Part shown: positions 41,074 through 50,882 of the stretch, piece by piece
How the letters are laid out: every line of letters starts with the position of its first letter
How positions within the stretch are numbered: position 1 is the stretch's first letter
Assembly (NCBI RefSeq): GCF_009695875.1
Contig: NZ_VUNC01000006.1
Location: forward strand, 93,938 to 157,937
Length of the DNA stretch: 64,000 nt
From: Olsenella porci
GTDB lineage: Bacteria > Actinomycetota > Coriobacteriia > Coriobacteriales > Atopobiaceae
Direction: 5' to 3'
The notes under the pieces: generated by a model
Told to the model about the DNA's origin: nothing
The model's database searches: none
Seen by the model: the letters and a program-made list of their open reading frames with translations, nothing else
Made by a program: the position numbers and the translations under genes

Positions 41074-42309
41074 GTGGGTTCTAGGCAGCCGACACGAAGG
41101 GGCACGCCACGGGATTCCGGTTCTCGCCCGACGGGTGGGCGCGGGGCTTCTTACCCGGCGCCACGCCCGTCCGCTAGCAGGGGTTCCCGCCCGCGTGCGG
41201 GGCGCGCCTCCCAGCCAAAGGTATCCACGGTCCCCTCGACCGCCCGCATGCGCTCTTCAAGGCGCGAGGTTTCGTCGCGCAAGGGGGCAAAGCCGTCCCT
41301 CCCGTTCATCTCGCTGCCCAGGCCAGGCCGTGGGGAGGAGGGCAAGCAGTCTGCCCCGCGTCGCTCTGCCAGGCAGGACAAGGGGGGCAGCGCGGCGCGC
41401 AGGATCATCGTCGCCTGCATTGCCGTTGCCATCGCGCTCCTTGTCGCCCTGGTGGGCTTTCTCGTCCTCTCGTACACCCCGGTGTTCTCCATCACCTCGA
41501 TCGAGACTACGGCGACCGAGCACGTGAGCAAGGAGGACATCGCCAAGCTCGCCGCGATTCCCGAGGGAACGACGCTGCTTAACCTTGACGAGGCGAAGAT
41601 CACCTCCAACCTACAGAAGAACCCCTGGGTGGGCCAGGTCACCTACGTGAGGGAGTTTCCCAACACGCTGAGGATCGAGGTCACGGAACGTTCGGTGGAG
41701 TCCCTGGTGGTCATGTCGTCGGGTAGCGTGGTGTGGTGCCTCGGGGACGGTGGGGTGTGGATCGAGCCCGTGTCCCTCACCACCTCGGACGGGGAGTCCA
41801 TTGACGACGCCGCCCTCGCCAAGGCCCAGGAGATGGGTGCCCTCCTCATCACCGACGTCCCTGCCACCGTGAGCCCCGTTGCGGGCTCCACAGCGAGCGA
41901 CTCGGTCATCCAGGCGGTCGAGACCTACCAGAGCACGTTCTCCGACGCGCTCACCTCGCAGATCGTGAGCTACAGCGCCCAGAGCCTCGACAGCATCTCG
42001 TGCACGCTCAAGAGTGGCGTCGAGATCTCGCTTGGGTCCGCCACCGACGTGAGCACCAAGGAGGAGGTCATCGAGCAGATCCTCTCGCAGTACTCCGGGA
42101 AGCTCACCTACATCAACGTTCGCGTACCGAGCAAGCCCACGTACCGCATGATCGACTCCGACAACGTGGGGGAGGGCACGGGGGCGCTCGTGGGAACCTC
42201 TTCCTCGTCTACGGACGGCTCGGACTCCTCCGCCACTGACTCGGCTGCAACGGCATCCGCCGCCTCAGCGGACTCGTCCGCAGACTCGGCGGCGTCGACG
42301 GGGCAGTGA
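41074..42309 (+). CDS. ftsQ: Cell division protein FtsQ (POTRA)
   Basis: FtsQ links early and late divisome parts. The 411-residue protein has a long basic, proline- and arginine-rich cytoplasmic N-terminus (1-109), one transmembrane helix (110-133), a POTRA domain (about 138-207; FSITSIETTATEHVSKEDI, TLLNLD, NPWVGQVTYVREFPNTL) and the FtsQ beta domain. A Ser/Ala/Asp-rich tail ends the protein. The GTG start is 12 nt after murB. Confidence 0.9.
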   Translation: MGSRQPTRRGTPRDSGSRPTGGRGASYPAPRPSASRGSRPRAGRASQPKVSTVPSTARMRSSRREVSSRKGAKPSLPFISLPRPGRGEEGKQSAPRRSARQDKGGSAARRIIVACIAVAIALLVALVGFLVLSYTPVFSITSIETTATEHVSKEDIAKLAAIPEGTTLLNLDEAKITSNLQKNPWVGQVTYVREFPNTLRIEVTERSVESLVVMSSGSVVWCLGDGGVWIEPVSLTTSDGESIDDAALAKAQEMGALLITDVPATVSPVAGSTASDSVIQAVETYQSTFSDALTSQIVSYSAQSLDSISCTLKSGVEISLGSATDVSTKEEVIEQILSQYSGKLTYINVRVPSKPTYRMIDSDNVGEGTGALVGTSSSSTDGSDSSATDSAATASAASADSSADSAASTGQ

Positions 42310-42703
42310 CAACCCGGTCGAAGAGGTTGAGGGAACGGCGAACGGAGGGGTGCGGGACGTCTAACCCTAAAGTTCCACTTAAGACTCAAAACCCATGGAT
42401 ATGGGGCCTCTGAGCAGGGGAATCCACATTTCTGACAAAGTTGTTGACTCTGTCGGCAAAAGTGTGCGAATATAGCGCGCTTTGAACGTGGCATAGGGTT
42501 CTACCTGAGGTTTAGGGTTTTGCCCGGTCCGATTCACCGCAGGAAGCTAGGTACCAGAGAACCAGAGACGAACCATGGCAGACAGGCGCAAGAGTCAGCA
42601 GCACCACAGGAACGGTACCGCAGGGCACACCATCTCTGGTGGGGCGGCACCCGTACGGAAGCCGGCGGAAGCTCCCCAGACCGTCGCCAAGCGAGGAGGA
42701 ACC
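42310..42703. other. Intergenic region with ftsZ promoter and long leader
   Basis: The gap before ftsZ holds an AT-richer stretch with a promoter near 42444-42473 and an untranslated leader of about 220 nt. An in-frame ATG at 42575 opens into ftsZ with no stop but no clear ribosome site. No other gene is seen. Confidence 0.5.
42444..42473 (+). promoter_or_regulatory. Promoter of ftsZ
   Basis: TTGACT (42444-42449) and GAATAT (42468-42473) with 18-bp spacing in a locally AT-rich stretch. Confidence 0.55.
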
Positions 42704-43846
42704 ATGATGGACAACGAGATCCCCAGCAACTACCTTGCCGTCATCAAAGTGGTCGGCGTCGGCGGCGGCGGGACCAACGCGGTCAACCGCATGATCGAGG
42801 AGGGGATCCGCGGGGTCGAGTTCGTCGCCGTCAACACCGACGCCCAGGCGCTCGCGATCTCTGACGCCGACATCAAGGTCCACATTGGCGAGGACATCAC
42901 GCGCGGGCTCGGCGCTGGCGCCAACCCCGAGGTGGGTGCCGAGGCCGCCGAGGACTCCCACGACGAGATCAAGCAGGCACTCGCCGGCGCCGACATGGTC
43001 TTCATCACGGCGGGCGAGGGCGGCGGCACCGGCACCGGCGCGGCACCCGTGGTCGCCGACATCGCCAAGAACGACGTGGGCGCGCTCACCGTCGGCGTCG
43101 TGACCAAGCCCTTCACCTTCGAGGGCCGTCCCCGCACCAAGCGTGCCGAGGAGGGCATCAGCACCCTCTCCGAGAGCGTCGACGCCCTCATCGTGATCCC
43201 CAACGACCGCCTGCTCGACCTCTCCGAGAAGAAGACGAGCTTCCTCGAGGCCTTCAGGATGGCGGACGACGTGTTGTGCCAGGGCACCCAGGGCATCACC
43301 GACCTCATCACCGTCCCCGGCCTCATCAACCTCGACTTCGCGGACGTCTGCACCATCATGCGCGGTGCTGGCACCGCGATGATGGGCGTGGGCATCGCCT
43401 CCGGCGACAACCGTGCCGCGGACGCCGCCGAGGAGGCCATCTCCAGCCGCCTGCTCGAGAACTCCATCGATGGCGCCACGCGCGTCCTCCTCTCCATCGC
43501 CGGCAACAAGGACCTCGGCATCCAGGAGATCAACGATGCCGCCGACCTCGTGGCCAAGAACGTCGACCCCGACGCCAACATCATCTTTGGCACGGTCGTG
43601 GACGAGAGCCTGGGCGACCAGGTGCGCGTCACGGTCATCGCAACCGGGTTCAACGACGGCAACGTCAACGTGCAGCAGTCCATCCCCACGCTGGGCACGG
43701 ACCGCTCCAGCCGCTCCTCGCGCGGCTCCCGTGTGTCCGCCCCCTCCGCGGCGCCCCAGACGTCGGCCCCTCGCCCGTCCTCGGCTCCCTCCAACAACGA
43801 CAAGGAGTTCGACATCCCCGAGTTCCTGAAGCACAGCCGCATCTAG
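42704..43846 (+). CDS. ftsZ: Cell division protein FtsZ
   Basis: FtsZ is the tubulin-like GTPase of the Z-ring. The 380-residue protein has [16 protein letters not shown] near the N-terminus, tubulin signature [12 protein letters not shown] (104-115), the T7-region [12 protein letters not shown], a short disordered linker, and a C-terminal peptide [11 protein letters not shown] that would bind SepF. The ATG at 42704 has GAGGAGGAA at ideal spacing. Confidence 0.97.
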   Translation: MMDNEIPSNYLAVIKVVGVGGGGTNAVNRMIEEGIRGVEFVAVNTDAQALAISDADIKVHIGEDITRGLGAGANPEVGAEAAEDSHDEIKQALAGADMVFITAGEGGGTGTGAAPVVADIAKNDVGALTVGVVTKPFTFEGRPRTKRAEEGISTLSESVDALIVIPNDRLLDLSEKKTSFLEAFRMADDVLCQGTQGITDLITVPGLINLDFADVCTIMRGAGTAMMGVGIASGDNRAADAAEEAISSRLLENSIDGATRVLLSIAGNKDLGIQEINDAADLVAKNVDPDANIIFGTVVDESLGDQVRVTVIATGFNDGNVNVQQSIPTLGTDRSSRSSRGSRVSAPSAAPQTSAPRPSSAPSNNDKEFDIPEFLKHSRI

Positions 43847-43856
43847 GTGCTCGGCG

Positions 43857-44657
43857 ATGACGACCCCGTGCCTTTCCAGGTTCGTCTCGCATGGCGTGAC
43901 CCTGCTTGGTGACCAGCGTCACCCTGGCGGGGTCACGCTTGCGTTCACCGAGCGAACGGGCGGCGTGTCCGCACCGCCCTATGAGTCGCTCAACCTCGGG
44001 GACCGCTGTGGGGACGACCCGCATGCGGTGGCAGAGAACCGCTTCCGCGCCATCCGTGCCGTGGGCGCGGGAGAGTGGGAGGCGCGCCTGGTAAACCCCC
44101 ATCAGGTCCATGGGGACCACGTGATCCTCGTCTCGAGCGAGGACGAGGCCTCCATCGACGCCGCCAAGCGCGCCGCCTCGGCCGGTGCCGACGCTGTGGT
44201 CTGCGTGGCTCCCCACATCCCGGTCCTTCTCTGCTATGCGGACTGCGTCCCCGTCGTGCTCGTGGTGGAGGGCGGCTTCGCGGTCGTCCACTCGGGCTGG
44301 CGCGGGACGGCCGCGAGGATTTCGGGCAAGGCGCTCGACGTGCTCCTCTCGGCCACGGGATGCCAGGCGCGTGACGCCCTCGCCTACATCGGCCCCCACA
44401 TCGCGGGGCCAGACTACCAGGTCTCGCACGAGCTCCTCGAGAGGTTCGTGGGGGAGTTTGGGCCCGAGGTCGACTGCGGGGGAGACAGGCTCGACCTCGC
44501 CCGGGCGATCGAGGTCACACTCGAGGCGCGCGGGGTGCCGTCGTCCTCGATTCTCGACTGCGGCGTCTCTACGCCGAGGTCGCTGGACCGCTTCTATTCG
44601 TATCGTGCGGAGGGGGGAACATGCGGACGTCACGGCGCCATCGCCTTCATGTCCTGA
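43857..44657 (+). CDS. pgeF: Multicopper-type purine nucleoside phosphorylase PgeF (YfiH/laccase domain)
   Basis: PgeF/YfiH proteins are zinc enzymes; B. subtilis and human relatives act on purine nucleosides, and a peptidoglycan-editing role was proposed in E. coli. The 266-residue protein has metal residues His85 (in VNPHQVHGD), Cys130 (in CYADCVPV) and His145 (in VVHSGWRGT), plus AYIGPHIAG. It follows ftsZ by 10 nt, its usual place in dcw. Its last 37 nt overlap pstS. Confidence 0.92.
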   Translation: MTTPCLSRFVSHGVTLLGDQRHPGGVTLAFTERTGGVSAPPYESLNLGDRCGDDPHAVAENRFRAIRAVGAGEWEARLVNPHQVHGDHVILVSSEDEASIDAAKRAASAGADAVVCVAPHIPVLLCYADCVPVVLVVEGGFAVVHSGWRGTAARISGKALDVLLSATGCQARDALAYIGPHIAGPDYQVSHELLERFVGEFGPEVDCGGDRLDLARAIEVTLEARGVPSSSILDCGVSTPRSLDRFYSYRAEGGTCGRHGAIAFMS

Positions 44658-45517
44658 CCGCGCTCGCCCTAGTTGCCGTCGTCGCCCTGCCGCTCTCTGG
44701 GTGTGGCTCGGGCTCCGACGGAAGCAGCAAGACCATCACGGTCGCTGGCTCCACCACGGTGCTTCCCATAGCAGAGATCGCGGCGGAGAAGTACGAGGCC
44801 AAGACCGGCAACCAGGTCCTCGTCTCCGGCCTCGGCTCGTCGGCCGGCATCGAGGCCGTCATCAACGGGACCGCCGACATCGCCAGCTCCAGTCGCGACC
44901 TCACTGATGAGGAAGCGAGCCACGAGCTCGTCTCGACCGTGATCGCGCACGACGGCATCGCGGTCATCGTCAACGACTCCAACCCGGTCAAGAACGTCAC
45001 CCTCGACCAGCTGAGGGACATCTATGCGGGGAGGATCACCAACTGGAAGGAGCTCGGGGGACCCGACCTCCCCATCGAGCTAGTGAACCGCGACGAGGCC
45101 TCGGGCACGCGCGAGGCGTTTCGCTCCATCGTGATGCGCGGCGAGGACTTTGACCGCAGCGCCGCGGTGCTTCCCGGAACCGGTCAGGTGCGAGACGTCG
45201 TGAGCAGGTCGGCGGGTGCCATCGGCTACATCTCCATAGGCTTCGTGAAGAGCGACTATGCCACCACCACGGTCAGGACGCTCAGAGTGGACGGCGTGGA
45301 GGCGACGAGGGACAACGTGAGCTCGGGGAAGTACCCCATCTCGCGAGACCTGTACTTCTTCACCAACGGCGACCCGCAAGGCGTCGCATACGACTACATC
45401 CGCTTCGTCCTCTCGGACGAGATGTCGCAGACCATCGAAGATGCGGGATACATCCCCGTCAACTGGGACCAGTCTGGAAGCGGTGACGGCACTTCGTCGG
45501 GAGGGGAGGGGAAATGA
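44621..45517 (+). CDS. pstS: Phosphate-binding lipoprotein PstS
   Basis: PstS captures phosphate for the Pst ABC importer. The 298-residue protein has a lipoprotein signal peptide ending in lipobox LSGC (Cys28). The phosphate-binding part has TVAGSTTVLPIAEIAA near the N-terminus and DEASGTREAF in the middle, typical contacts. The ATG at 44621 follows GAGGGGGGAA and lies inside pgeF. The stop overlaps the next start. Confidence 0.94.
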   Translation: MRTSRRHRLHVLTALALVAVVALPLSGCGSGSDGSSKTITVAGSTTVLPIAEIAAEKYEAKTGNQVLVSGLGSSAGIEAVINGTADIASSSRDLTDEEASHELVSTVIAHDGIAVIVNDSNPVKNVTLDQLRDIYAGRITNWKELGGPDLPIELVNRDEASGTREAFRSIVMRGEDFDRSAAVLPGTGQVRDVVSRSAGAIGYISIGFVKSDYATTTVRTLRVDGVEATRDNVSSGKYPISRDLYFFTNGDPQGVAYDYIRFVLSDEMSQTIEDAGYIPVNWDQSGSGDGTSSGGEGK

Positions 45518-47484
45518 GCGAGCGCGATGACAGGGACCAGCTCCTCGAGGGCTTGCAGGAGCCTCCCCAGATAGGGCAGATCGAGCCCAACAAGGACGAG
45601 GCGCTCACCCGGAGTGCGCGAGAGCTCAAGCTCATGGACCACTCGACGTACGTGAAGGAGGGGATCCTCAAGAACCTCTTTCTCGCGTGCGCCCTCATCG
45701 CCGTGGCGGCGGTTGCGCTCATCTTCGTCTTCACGCTCGCCCGCGCGCTGCCCGTCTTCACCGACATCGGCCTCGCGGGGTTTTTCTCCTCTGTCTGGGC
45801 ACCGTCCGAGGGGCGCTACGGAATCCTCGCACTCCTGGCGGGCTCCGCGCTCGTGACGGTCGGGGCGCTGGTGATCGGCGTGCCTCTCGCGGTGGGCTGT
45901 GCAGTGTACCTCACCCAGATCGCCACGCGCAGGGTCACGCGCATCGTGAGCACCGCCGTCGACCTCCTCGCCGGCATCCCCTCGGTCATCTACGGCTTCT
46001 TCGGCCTCGTGGTGCTGAGGCCGCTGATCGCCGATGCCTCGGGCGGCCTGGGCTTTGGCGCGCTCACCGCCTGGCTGGTCCTCGCGATCATGATTGTCCC
46101 AACCATCACCACGCTCTCCATGGACGCGCTCAACTCCGTCGATCCCGGCGTGCGCGAGGCCGCCTTCTCCATGGGTGCCACCCGCTGGCAGACCATCTAC
46201 AAGGTCGTCCTTCCCGCGGCCAAGGTGGGCATCGTGAACGCCATCGTCCTGGGCATGGGCCGCGCCATCGGAGAGACCATGGCCGTCCTCATGATCGTGG
46301 GCAACGCGCCGGTGTTCCCGGCGTCCGTCACGAGCCCCGTCGCGACGCTCACGAGCCAGATCGCCCTCGACATGGGCTACTCGTCGGGCCTCCACCGCGC
46401 CGCGCTCTTTGGCATGGGCGTGGTCCTCTACATCATCTCTGCCGGGCTCGTGGGCATTGTCCGCATCATCACGGGGAAAAGCGAGAGGAGGGAGCGCGAG
46501 GCATCCCGTCCCGCCACCCCCGTGGCGGAAGAGGGTACGCGCTCCGTCGCCGAGGGACCGTCCAGGACGGGCTCCTCTGCCGCCAAGGCCCAGGAGGGCT
46601 CCGCCCAGCTCATCAAGAGCCGCCTTGCCAACGCCAGGAAGCCGCGCGTCTCCAAGCGTGCGACCGACGCTGCGATGACAGGAGTGTTCTCCGCCGCCGG
46701 GCTCGTGACCACCGCCATCCTGGTCCTTATCATCGGCTTCGTGGTCGTCAACGGCGCCCCGCAGATCACCCCCGCCTTCATCTTCACCTGGCCCCAGGGG
46801 GTCAACGCCGAGGGCGGCATCTTCCCTACAATCGTCTCGACGCTCTACGTCACCGCCTTGGCGACGCTCTTCGCCACGCCGATCGCGGTCCTCGCCGCCG
46901 TCTACCTGGCCGAGTACGCCCATCAGGGGAGGCTCGTCGACTTCATCCGCTACGCAACGGACACGCTTGCTTCCGTCCCCTCCATCGTCATGGGCCTCTT
47001 TGGCTACGCGGTGTTCGTGGAGGCGTGCGGATTTGGGCTCTCGATGCTCTCAGCCGCGCTTGCCCTGGCCCTCCTCATGCTGCCCCTCATCATGAGGACC
47101 ACCGAGGACGCCATCCGAGCGGTGCCGCGCTACATCCGCTGGGGTGCGTACGGCCTGGGAGCCACCAAGTGGCAGGTCGTGAGCAGGGTCGTGCTGCCTG
47201 CGGCCTTCCCGCGCATCGCCACGGGCATCGTGCTCGCAATCGGCCGCGCCATCGGCGAGACCGCCATCGTGCTCTACACCATGGGGCAGGCGGTCAACCT
47301 GCCGCTCACGCCGCTGGACTCCGGGCGCTCCATGCCCGTGCACCTGTACCTTCTCGCCAACGACGGCATCAACATGGGGGCTGCCTACGGAACGGCGCTC
47401 CTGCTCATGATCATGATCCTGGCCTTCAACCTCTTTGCGCGCCACATCTCCAAGCGCGGTGCCAGGCAAAAGGGAGGGAAGTAG
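45514..47484 (+). CDS. Fused PstC-PstA phosphate permease
   Basis: The 656-residue protein joins two ABC permeases normally made separately. Residues about 50-325 read as PstC, with ABC-coupling region [18 protein letters not shown]. Residues about 385-650 read as PstA, with [19 protein letters not shown] hydrophilic linker (about 327-385; basic and Ala/Ser-rich) connects them. No frame break is apparent across the junction. It overlaps pstS by 4 nt and is followed by pstB 1 nt later. Together with PstB it would form the full importer from a single membrane chain. Confidence 0.93.
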   Translation: MSERDDRDQLLEGLQEPPQIGQIEPNKDEALTRSARELKLMDHSTYVKEGILKNLFLACALIAVAAVALIFVFTLARALPVFTDIGLAGFFSSVWAPSEGRYGILALLAGSALVTVGALVIGVPLAVGCAVYLTQIATRRVTRIVSTAVDLLAGIPSVIYGFFGLVVLRPLIADASGGLGFGALTAWLVLAIMIVPTITTLSMDALNSVDPGVREAAFSMGATRWQTIYKVVLPAAKVGIVNAIVLGMGRAIGETMAVLMIVGNAPVFPASVTSPVATLTSQIALDMGYSSGLHRAALFGMGVVLYIISAGLVGIVRIITGKSERREREASRPATPVAEEGTRSVAEGPSRTGSSAAKAQEGSAQLIKSRLANARKPRVSKRATDAAMTGVFSAAGLVTTAILVLIIGFVVVNGAPQITPAFIFTWPQGVNAEGGIFPTIVSTLYVTALATLFATPIAVLAAVYLAEYAHQGRLVDFIRYATDTLASVPSIVMGLFGYAVFVEACGFGLSMLSAALALALLMLPLIMRTTEDAIRAVPRYIRWGAYGLGATKWQVVSRVVLPAAFPRIATGIVLAIGRAIGETAIVLYTMGQAVNLPLTPLDSGRSMPVHLYLLANDGINMGAAYGTALLLMIMILAFNLFARHISKRGARQKGGK

Positions 47485-47485
47485 C

Positions 47486-48292
47486 GTGACCGTCTACCGC
47501 CATGCGCCCCAGAACCCCAAGGGGGAGGGCATCCACGTCGAGGACTTCAACTTCTGGTACGGCGACTTTCATGCGCTCACCGGCGTCAACCTCGACATCG
47601 CCCCGCGCAAGATCACTGCCTTCATCGGGCCGTCCGGCTGCGGCAAGTCCACCTTCCTCAGGTGCATGAACCGCATGAACGACCTCATCGAAGGTACCCG
47701 CGAGGAGGGTCTCATGTCCCTCGACGGCAACGACATCTATGCCGCCGGCGTGGACCCCGTCGACCTCAGGCGTCGGGTGGGCATGATCTTCCAGCAGCCC
47801 AACCCGTTCCCCAAGTCGATCTACGAGAACGTGGCGTTTGGGCCGCGCCTCCAGGGCGTCACCTCAAAGGGCGACCTCGACGACATCGTGGAGGAGTCCC
47901 TCAAGCGCGCCAACCTGTGGAAGGAGGTGTCGGGCCAGCTGGGAAAGAACGGTCTGGCCCTCTCCGGTGGACAGCAGCAGCGCCTGTGCATCGCGCGAGT
48001 CCTTGCGGTGCAGCCAGACGTGCTGCTGATGGACGAGCCTTGCTCGGCCATCGACCCCACGAGCGTGCAGAAGGTCGAGGACCTGATGGCCGAGCTCGCC
48101 CCCACGGTAACGATCATCATCGTCACGCACTCCATGCAGCAGGCGGCCCGCGTGAGCGACTACATGGCGTTCTTCCTGCAGGAGCGGGCGGGGGAGCCGG
48201 CTACGCTCATTGAGTACGGCGACACGAGCGAGATATTCTCCCGTCCCAGGGACCCCAGGACCGAGAGCTACATAACCGGGCGCTTTGGCTAG
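47486..48292 (+). CDS. pstB: Phosphate ABC transporter ATPase PstB
   Basis: PstB powers phosphate import. The 268-residue protein has an ABC core with [18 protein letters not shown], Walker [10 protein letters not shown] (48-56), Q-loop [15 protein letters not shown], signature [13 protein letters not shown], Walker [13 protein letters not shown] and the switch His in IIVTHSM. GTG start directly after the permease. Usual length for the family. Confidence 0.97.
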   Translation: MTVYRHAPQNPKGEGIHVEDFNFWYGDFHALTGVNLDIAPRKITAFIGPSGCGKSTFLRCMNRMNDLIEGTREEGLMSLDGNDIYAAGVDPVDLRRRVGMIFQQPNPFPKSIYENVAFGPRLQGVTSKGDLDDIVEESLKRANLWKEVSGQLGKNGLALSGGQQQRLCIARVLAVQPDVLLMDEPCSAIDPTSVQKVEDLMAELAPTVTIIIVTHSMQQAARVSDYMAFFLQERAGEPATLIEYGDTSEIFSRPRDPRTESYITGRFG

Positions 48293-48336
48293 CGCGCCCG
48301 CCACGGCAGGACGACGGAAGACAGAGGGAGGCCATC

Positions 48337-49371
48337 ATGCGCGAACAATTTGACAGGCAGCTGGTCGACATGCGACAGGAGGTCGTCGCGATTCTCACGG
48401 ACGTCGACGTCGAGCTCCACGATGCCGTCGACGCCCTGGTGGAAGGCGACCGAGAGAAGGCAAAGCTCACCAAGAAGGCGACGCGCAAGATAGACCGCCG
48501 CTGCGAGGAGTTGGAGGACAAGGCCTATCAGGCGGTCGTGCTGCAGCAGCCGGTGGCCTCGGACCTCCGCCTGATCCAGTTCATCATCTACTCCGACTTC
48601 AACCTGCAGCGCATGAGCAACCACGCGCGCAACATCGCCAAGACGGCCAAGCGCGCCTCCAAGGTGGAGGTCCCGGGGCAGCTGCTCGACCTCCTCGCCT
48701 CCATGGCGCATCTGGTGTACCGCGTGCTGGGCACCCTGGCCGAGGCCATCGTCGAGGGCGACATCGTGAAGGCGGCCACCCTCCCCGAGCTGGACGAGCC
48801 GGTGGATGACCTCTACAAGGAGTTCTACCGCGTGTTCGCCCAGCTGCAGGAGGGCGACGACATCGACGCCGCCATCCGCGTGGTCATGGCCGCTCGCATG
48901 CTGGAACGCATCTCCGACAACGCGGTCGAGATGGGGGAGAGGGCCGTGTTCCTCTTCACCGGCAAGCGCGTGCACCTGAGCGACCTGCCCGACCTGGACG
49001 AGGGGGAGCTGCGACACATGTACGTGGCCCCGGGCCGTGCGATCACGCTCGGACTCGAAGAGGACCGGCGCGTCGCTGAGCAGATCCCCGAGGTCGACCT
49101 TGCGGACGAGGATGAGGCGCCCGACGACTTCCGCGAGGCTGCGGCGAGGAGCCTCTCCGAGCTGCACGAGCAGCGCGAGCGTCGTCGGGCCGAGCTCAAG
49201 GCGTGGCGCGAGCAGATGCGTCGTGAGTGGGAGATGAACGTGGCCCCCCATGCGGCGCCCGTCCCGGGGGAGGCTGGCCCCGCCCCCAAGCGGGACGGAG
49301 GCGAGTCCCAGGCGAAGGCGGGGGACGACGGAGAGGGTAGCGAGAGCGGAAAGAGCGGGGAGAGCGACTAG
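48337..49371 (+). CDS. phoU: Phosphate signalling protein PhoU with long C-terminal tail
   Basis: PhoU is a regulator of Pst and of the phosphate two-component system. Residues about 1-215 show the paired three-helix PhoU domains, with RKIDRRCEELEDKAYQAV and metal-site stretches around DLRLIQFIIYSDFNLQRM and RMLERISDNAVEMGER. The remaining ~120 residues are highly charged and partly coiled-coil (ELHEQRERRRAELKAWREQM), ending in a Gly/Ser/Asp-rich tail not found in ordinary PhoU. It starts 44 nt after pstB and ends 1 nt before yggS. Confidence 0.92.
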   Translation: MREQFDRQLVDMRQEVVAILTDVDVELHDAVDALVEGDREKAKLTKKATRKIDRRCEELEDKAYQAVVLQQPVASDLRLIQFIIYSDFNLQRMSNHARNIAKTAKRASKVEVPGQLLDLLASMAHLVYRVLGTLAEAIVEGDIVKAATLPELDEPVDDLYKEFYRVFAQLQEGDDIDAAIRVVMAARMLERISDNAVEMGERAVFLFTGKRVHLSDLPDLDEGELRHMYVAPGRAITLGLEEDRRVAEQIPEVDLADEDEAPDDFREAAARSLSELHEQRERRRAELKAWREQMRREWEMNVAPHAAPVPGEAGPAPKRDGGESQAKAGDDGEGSESGKSGESD

Positions 49372-49372
49372 G

Positions 49373-50104
49373 GTGGACGAGAGCGAGCAGAAACGGTACC
49401 TGGCATTCCTCGGGGAGCGCAGGGCGCAGATCCTCGAGCGCATGGCGGGGGCGTGCGAGAGGGCCGGCAGGGACACGGGGGAGGTCACGCTCCTGGCCGT
49501 CTCCAAGACCGTTGACGTTGGCAGCGTCGCCCTCGCCTGGCAGGCGGGCTATCGAGCCTTCGGGGAGAACCGGCCGCAGGAGCTCAGGCGCAAGCTGGAG
49601 GGCCTCTCGTCTCACCCCGAGATGGATGGTGTCCGCTTTGACATGATTGGCAACCTGCAGACCAACAAGATCAACATGGTCGTGGGTAATGTCACTCTGA
49701 TCCACTCGATCTCGTCGATGCACCTCGCGGACGCGGTCTCGAGCCGGTCGCAGACGCACGGGGTGACCTCGAGGGTCCTGCTCGAGGTCAACGTCTCGGG
49801 CGAGGAGTCGAAGTCGGGCCTCACGCCCGACGAGGCCCGCCAGGGGCTGGAGCACGTGCTCTGTCTCCCCGGTCTCGACCTGCAGGGCCTCATGACCATG
49901 GCGCCTCGCAACGAGCCGGACGTGGCGCGCAGGACCTTCTCGGGGCTGCGCGAGCTTCGCGACGAGCTCGCGACCAGGTCGGGAAGGGAGCTCCCCATCC
50001 TATCTTGCGGAATGAGTGATGATTTCCAAATCGCAATCGAGGAGGGTTCGACCCTCGTTAGGCTTGGGAGAACCGTGTTCGACCCAGGCTACGAGCTCAA
50101 ATAG
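49373..50104 (+). CDS. YggS-family PLP-homeostasis protein
   Basis: The 243-residue protein binds pyridoxal phosphate without known enzyme activity. The PLP lysine is Lys45 in LLAVSKTVD. Also seen: FGENRPQEL, HPEMDGVRFDMIGNLQTNKI, VSGEESKSG, and LSCGMSDDFQIAIEEGSTLVR. It is the usual neighbour of sepF in Gram-positive dcw clusters. GTG start, 1 nt after phoU. Confidence 0.92.
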   Translation: MDESEQKRYLAFLGERRAQILERMAGACERAGRDTGEVTLLAVSKTVDVGSVALAWQAGYRAFGENRPQELRRKLEGLSSHPEMDGVRFDMIGNLQTNKINMVVGNVTLIHSISSMHLADAVSSRSQTHGVTSRVLLEVNVSGEESKSGLTPDEARQGLEHVLCLPGLDLQGLMTMAPRNEPDVARRTFSGLRELRDELATRSGRELPILSCGMSDDFQIAIEEGSTLVRLGRTVFDPGYELK

Positions 50105-50167
50105 TGGAATAAACGCAACAGTGCCACACGCAACCGGGAGGTGCCCGGCGGGAAGGACGGTGTCAGC

Positions 50168-50881
50168 ATGGGATTTCTCGACAACCTCAAGGACAGGTTT
50201 GGGTCCAAGGACGACGACTACTACGACGATGACTACTACGGTGATGATGGGTATGACGAGCCCGCGGAGCCGGTGAGGCGTCCCGAGGCGGACACCTCCG
50301 GCGTCCTGGGCAACACCCGCAGGCCCGAGGCCGAGAGCGTCTCGGTGTACACCCGCTCCGGTCGTCCCGTTGGCGACAACGCCGGCGCGGCGTCGAGCGC
50401 CTATGGCTCGGCGACGTCCACCTATGCCCCGCGCAACACCTATGCCAAGGCGCAGCAGCCCAGCTATGCGGGTTACGACGACGATGCCACGACCTCCATC
50501 GGGCAGCACTCCTACGCGTCCCACGACTCGGTCCTGGGCAACACCACCGGCGGCAACACGCCGGCTGACATCGGGCTCAAGGCCGTGCCGCGCGTGAGCT
50601 CGGGGCAGCTTCCTCCGTACGTGCTCAAGCCCGTCTCGTACGACGACGTGCAGATGGTCGTCCGTCGCGTCCGCACCAACCAGCCCGTGGTCCTCGTGTT
50701 CAGGAACACCAACATCGAGACCGCCAAGAGGATCCTCGACTTCTGCTTTGGCCTTGCCTGTGGCCTGGGTGGAGTGGTCGACGAGCTGGGCGACCGCGTC
50801 TTTGTCGTGATGCCCCAGGGCGTCGAGCTGTCGGACTCCGACATCAACAAGCTCGTCGCTGACGGCACGATCCAGAGGTAG
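50168..50881 (+). CDS. sepF: Cell division protein SepF
   Basis: SepF anchors FtsZ to the membrane in bacteria lacking FtsA. The 237-residue protein has an amphipathic N-terminal segment (MGFLDNLKDRFG) for membrane binding, a long acidic/Tyr-rich and low-complexity linker (about 17-150), and the C-terminal SepF domain, with KPVSYDDVQMVVRRVR, IETAKRILDFCFGLACGLGG and GDRVFVVMPQGVEL. ATG 50168 gives the proper membrane helix. Confidence 0.94.
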   Translation: MGFLDNLKDRFGSKDDDYYDDDYYGDDGYDEPAEPVRRPEADTSGVLGNTRRPEAESVSVYTRSGRPVGDNAGAASSAYGSATSTYAPRNTYAKAQQPSYAGYDDDATTSIGQHSYASHDSVLGNTTGGNTPADIGLKAVPRVSSGQLPPYVLKPVSYDDVQMVVRRVRTNQPVVLVFRNTNIETAKRILDFCFGLACGLGGVVDELGDRVFVVMPQGVELSDSDINKLVADGTIQR

Positions 50882-50882
50882 C

